Below are positions 61,476 to 64,000 of a DNA stretch of 64,000 nucleotides, one piece after another. The position numbers and the translations under genes were made by a program. The stretch covers positions 248,001 through 312,000 of the forward strand of contig SEFZ01000004.1 in NCBI GenBank assembly GCA_004173185.1, written 5' to 3'. A model generated the notes under the pieces. That model worked only from the letters and a program-made list of their open reading frames with translations, made no database searches and was not told the DNA's origin. Numbering within the stretch: the first letter of the stretch is position 1; each line of letters begins with the position of its first letter. Origin of the DNA: Sphingomonadales bacterium. Lineage in GTDB: Bacteria > Pseudomonadota > Alphaproteobacteria > Sphingomonadales > Sphingomonadaceae.

Positions 61476-61529
61476 CAATTGCAAATGACCTGCGAGCCGG
61501 CATTGGCCTGGCAGGAGAGGAGATCTTCG

Positions 61530-62801
61530 ATGGCTGAAGCATATATCATCGATGCGGTGCGCACCCCGCGCGGCGTGGGTAAGCTGGGCAAGGGCGCGCT
61601 GGCGCACATGCACCCGCAACAGCTGGCGGCGACGGTGCTGCGTGCGATCCGGGATCGCAATCATCTCGACACGGCGCAGATCGATGATGTGATCTGGTCG
61701 ACCTCGACGCAGCGCGGCAAGCAGGGCGGCAATCTGGCCCGCATGGCGGCGCTCGACGCCGGCTTCGACGTGCGCGTCAGCGGCATGACGCTCGATCGCT
61801 TCTGCGGCGGCGGCATTTCGACCATCAGCCTGGCCGCGGCGCAGGTGATGAGCGGGATGGAGGATATCATCATCGCCGGCGGCACCGAAATGATGAGCTA
61901 TGCCAATCACGTCATGAACCAGGACGTTGCGGAAGGGCGCGGCCCGACGCTAATGGGCGCCGGTAACCCGACGCTTGACGCGCAGCATCCGCAGTCGCAC
62001 CAGGGCGTGTGCGGAGACGCCATCGCGACCCTTGAAGGCATCAGCCGCGAAGAACTCGACGCGTTCGGACTGGAAAGTCAGCGCCGCGCCAAGATCGCGA
62101 TCGACGAGAACCGCTTCGCCAAGTCGGTGGTGCCGGTGGTCGACGAGAATGGCGCTGTGGTGCTCGATCGCGAGGAATATCCGCGCCCCGAAACCACCGC
62201 CGAGGGTTTGGCGCAGCTCAAGCCGGCCTTCACCGCGCTGGCGGACTGGCCCTATGACGACAAGGGTGCGACCTATCGCCAGCAGATCGCGCGGCGCTAT
62301 CCCGATCTCGAGATCGAGCATGTCCATCATGCCGGAAATTCCTCCGGCGTGGTCGATGGCGCGGCGGCGGTGCTGATCGCATCGGAGCGCGGCGTTCGCG
62401 AACATGGCCTGAAGCCGCGCGCCCGGATCGTGGCGACGGCCAATATGGGCGATGATCCCACGCTGATGCTGAACGCGCCCGTTCCGGCGGCGCGCAAAGT
62501 GCTCGAAAAGGCCGGCCTCACCACGGACGATATCGACTTGTGGGAAGTCAACGAGGCGTTTGCCGTCGTCGCGGAGAAGTTCATCCGCGATCTCGATCTC
62601 GATCGCGACAAGGTCAACGTCAACGGCGGCTCGATCGCGCTCGGCCATCCGATCGGCGCGACCGGCGCGATCCTGATCGGCACGGTGCTCGATGAACTGG
62701 AGCGCACCGGCGGCCGCTACGGGCTGGTCACCATGTGCGCCGCGGGCGGCATGGCGCCCGCCGTCATCATCGAACGCCTGGATGGGGTGCTGGCAGCGTG
62801 A
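61530..62801 (+). CDS. Acetyl-CoA acetyltransferase / thiolase
   Basis: This 423-residue thiolase has the nucleophile Cys92 in DRFCGGGISTISLAAAQVMS and the second active site HHAGNSSGVVDGAAAVLIAS. The His motif is NGGSIALGHPIGATGAILIG and the last Cys is in TMCAAGGMAPAVIIE. It would split a 3-oxoacyl-CoA. ATG at 61530 has GAGAGGAG upstream; the frame is open 51 bases further up but unsupported. The SDR gene that follows overlaps its stop (GTGA). Confidence 0.95.
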   Translation: MAEAYIIDAVRTPRGVGKLGKGALAHMHPQQLAATVLRAIRDRNHLDTAQIDDVIWSTSTQRGKQGGNLARMAALDAGFDVRVSGMTLDRFCGGGISTISLAAAQVMSGMEDIIIAGGTEMMSYANHVMNQDVAEGRGPTLMGAGNPTLDAQHPQSHQGVCGDAIATLEGISREELDAFGLESQRRAKIAIDENRFAKSVVPVVDENGAVVLDREEYPRPETTAEGLAQLKPAFTALADWPYDDKGATYRQQIARRYPDLEIEHVHHAGNSSGVVDGAAAVLIASERGVREHGLKPRARIVATANMGDDPTLMLNAPVPAARKVLEKAGLTTDDIDLWEVNEAFAVVAEKFIRDLDLDRDKVNVNGGSIALGHPIGATGAILIGTVLDELERTGGRYGLVTMCAAGGMAPAVIIERLDGVLAA

Positions 62802-63580
62802 AGATCGACAATAGCATTTCGGCAATCGTGACCGGGGGCGCCTCCGGGCTGGGCGAAGCGACGGCGCGTGCGCTGGCCGCGCAGGGTGCGAAGGTCGCGA
62901 TCTTCGACCTTCAGGCCGAACGCGGCGAGAAGGTCGCGGCGGAGATTGGCGGCCTTTTCTGCCAGGTCGACGTGACCAGCGACGACAGCGTCGAGGCGGG
63001 ACTGGCCAAGGCGCGCGCCGCGCACGGTCAGGAGCGGGTACTTGTCAATTGCGCCGGCACCGGCTGGAGCCACAAGACCGCCGGCCGCAACAAGGCGGAC
63101 GGTACGATCAAGCACTACCCGCTCGACGTGTTCGAGCGCACCATTCAGATCAACCTGATCGGCACGTTCCGCTGCATCGCCAAGTCGGCCGCGGGCATGC
63201 TGACGCTTGATCCGCTTGAGGACGGTCAACGCGGGGCGATCGTCAACACGGCATCGGTCGCGGCGGAGGATGGCCAGATGGGCCAGGCCGCTTATTCCGC
63301 GTCGAAAGGCGGGGTGGTCGGAATGACCTTGCCCATCGCGCGCGACCTGATGGGCGAGGGTATCCGCGTCAACACGATCCTGCCCGGCATCTTCGATACG
63401 CCACTGATGCAGAGCGTGCCGGACAATGTGAAGGACGCGCTGAGCGCCAGCGTGCCATTCCCCAAGCGCCTGGGCTTGCCCGCCGAATATGCGCATCTCG
63501 TCCTGACCATGGTCGAGAATAATTACTTCAACGGCGAGGATGTCCGGCTCGACGGCGCGATCCGCATGGCGCCGCGCTGA
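62798..63580 (+). CDS. SDR, 3-hydroxyacyl-CoA dehydrogenase-like
   Basis: This 260-residue SDR resembles the HSD10-type 3-hydroxyacyl-CoA dehydrogenases: TGGASGLGEATARALAAQG, VLVNCAGTGWSHKTAG, NTASVAAEDGQMGQAAYSAS and KGGVVGMTLPIARDLMGEGI. The end VPFPKRLGLPAEYAHLVLTM is typical of that group. GTG at 62798 overlaps the thiolase stop by four bases. Together with the thiolase it completes the last two steps of a beta-oxidation round. Confidence 0.92.
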   Translation: MKIDNSISAIVTGGASGLGEATARALAAQGAKVAIFDLQAERGEKVAAEIGGLFCQVDVTSDDSVEAGLAKARAAHGQERVLVNCAGTGWSHKTAGRNKADGTIKHYPLDVFERTIQINLIGTFRCIAKSAAGMLTLDPLEDGQRGAIVNTASVAAEDGQMGQAAYSASKGGVVGMTLPIARDLMGEGIRVNTILPGIFDTPLMQSVPDNVKDALSASVPFPKRLGLPAEYAHLVLTMVENNYFNGEDVRLDGAIRMAPR

Positions 63581-63609
63581 GCGGCTCTGGATAGCGGGAG
63601 GGATAGGAC

Positions 63610-64000
63610 ATGGAGTTCGCCTGGTCGCCGGTGCAGGATGCGTTCCGCGCATCGATCCGCGATTTCATCAGCGCCAATTTGCCGGATGGCTATGACGCGC
63701 TGATCCGTGAAGGGCTCGGCACCGGTCCGCGGACCGTGATGGGCAAGCAATTCTCGCAAAAGCTTGCCGAGCAGGAGATGCTGGTTCGCCATTGGCCGGT
63801 CGAATATGGCGGCGGCGGCGACGACGACTGGTGGAATTACTTCATCCAGACCGAGGAAAACTGGGCGGCATGGGAGCCGCGCGGGCCGCAATATATGAAT
63901 ACGTCGTGGATCGGCCCGTCGATCATGCGATTCGGCACCGAAGCGATCAAGCAGGCCCATCTGCCGGCGATCCGCGAAGGCACGGTCGCCTGGTGCCAGG
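63610..64000 (+). CDS. Acyl-CoA dehydrogenase, N-terminal part only
   Basis: Starting at ATG 63610 behind GGGAGGGATAGG, 130 codons are visible before the window ends: MEFAWSPVQDAFRASIRDFI, then VRHWPVEYGGGGDDDWWNYF, IQTEENWAAWEPRGPQYMNT and PAIREGTVAWCQ. This is an ACAD N-terminal helical domain up to the first FAD-binding strand. It is the sixth dehydrogenase in the cluster and lies 29 bases after the SDR gene. Confidence 0.88.
   Translation, partial: MEFAWSPVQDAFRASIRDFISANLPDGYDALIREGLGTGPRTVMGKQFSQKLAEQEMLVRHWPVEYGGGGDDDWWNYFIQTEENWAAWEPRGPQYMNTSWIGPSIMRFGTEAIKQAHLPAIREGTVAWCQ

Noticed and set aside
1..64000. tRNA, rRNA or CRISPR features
   Set aside because: None could be recognised by eye: no tRNA-like cloverleaf with a TTC-arm sequence, no ribosomal RNA sequence and no regularly spaced repeats.

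Overview
The window is GC-rich, densely coded bacterial DNA. The protein families present point to an alphaproteobacterium, most likely a sphingomonad (Sphingomonas, Sphingobium, Novosphingobium or a relative). These include DUF892/YciE, YihY, DUF937 and DUF3606 stress proteins, HWE/HisKA_2 histidine kinase signalling, MobA/MobL-like relaxases and a large acyl-CoA dehydrogenase cluster. I cannot tell chromosome from megaplasmid. Two single-base frameshifts (near 10307 and 42740) mean that real gene decay and assembly error both have to be kept in mind.

Layout. Positions 1-7310 (minus strand) are a heavy-metal resistance operon: a His-rich secreted protein, CzcC-, CzcB- and CzcA-like RND efflux parts, a small unknown protein, and the start of a Zn/Cd/Pb P-type ATPase cut by the window edge. 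Positions 7320-30280 are an accessory, defence-rich region. In order it holds a Cys-rich small protein, an ImmA/IrrE protease with its XRE repressor, and a CBASS operon (CD-NTase with a frameshift, E2-like protein, Cap5 HNH-SAVED nuclease). Next come a complete IS5-family element with target duplication, a three-gene RNase-H-like/kinase/small-protein module and a two-gene unknown pair. It ends with a translationally coupled operon of a Clp-type AAA+ protein, a small radical SAM protein, a 2137-residue zinc ribbon/pseudokinase/DUF4011-helicase/nuclease fusion and a coiled-coil protein, with a related unknown gene downstream. I do not recognise this last operon as a named system and regard it as the best candidate for undescribed biology.

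Positions 30277-43995 carry small stress-associated and membrane proteins, a GGDEF/EAL enzyme, a Nramp-type transporter and a frameshifted HWE histidine kinase followed by a receiver protein. Positions 44496-49162 hold two MobA/MobL-like mobilisation proteins and a DEDD exonuclease, the remains or core of a mobilisable element.

Positions 49694-64000 form a catabolic cluster for CoA-thioester beta-oxidation: phosphatase, APH-type phosphotransferase, two SDRs, six acyl-CoA dehydrogenases (one cut by the window end), an AMP-dependent acyl-CoA ligase, enoyl-CoA hydratase, nitronate-monooxygenase-like flavoprotein and thiolase. Three 21-base imperfect palindromes with a 7-7-7 layout precede three transcription units here and look like operators for one repressor. 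The substrate cannot be read from sequence; a branched or polycyclic side chain is a reasonable guess because several dehydrogenases look like paired subunits.
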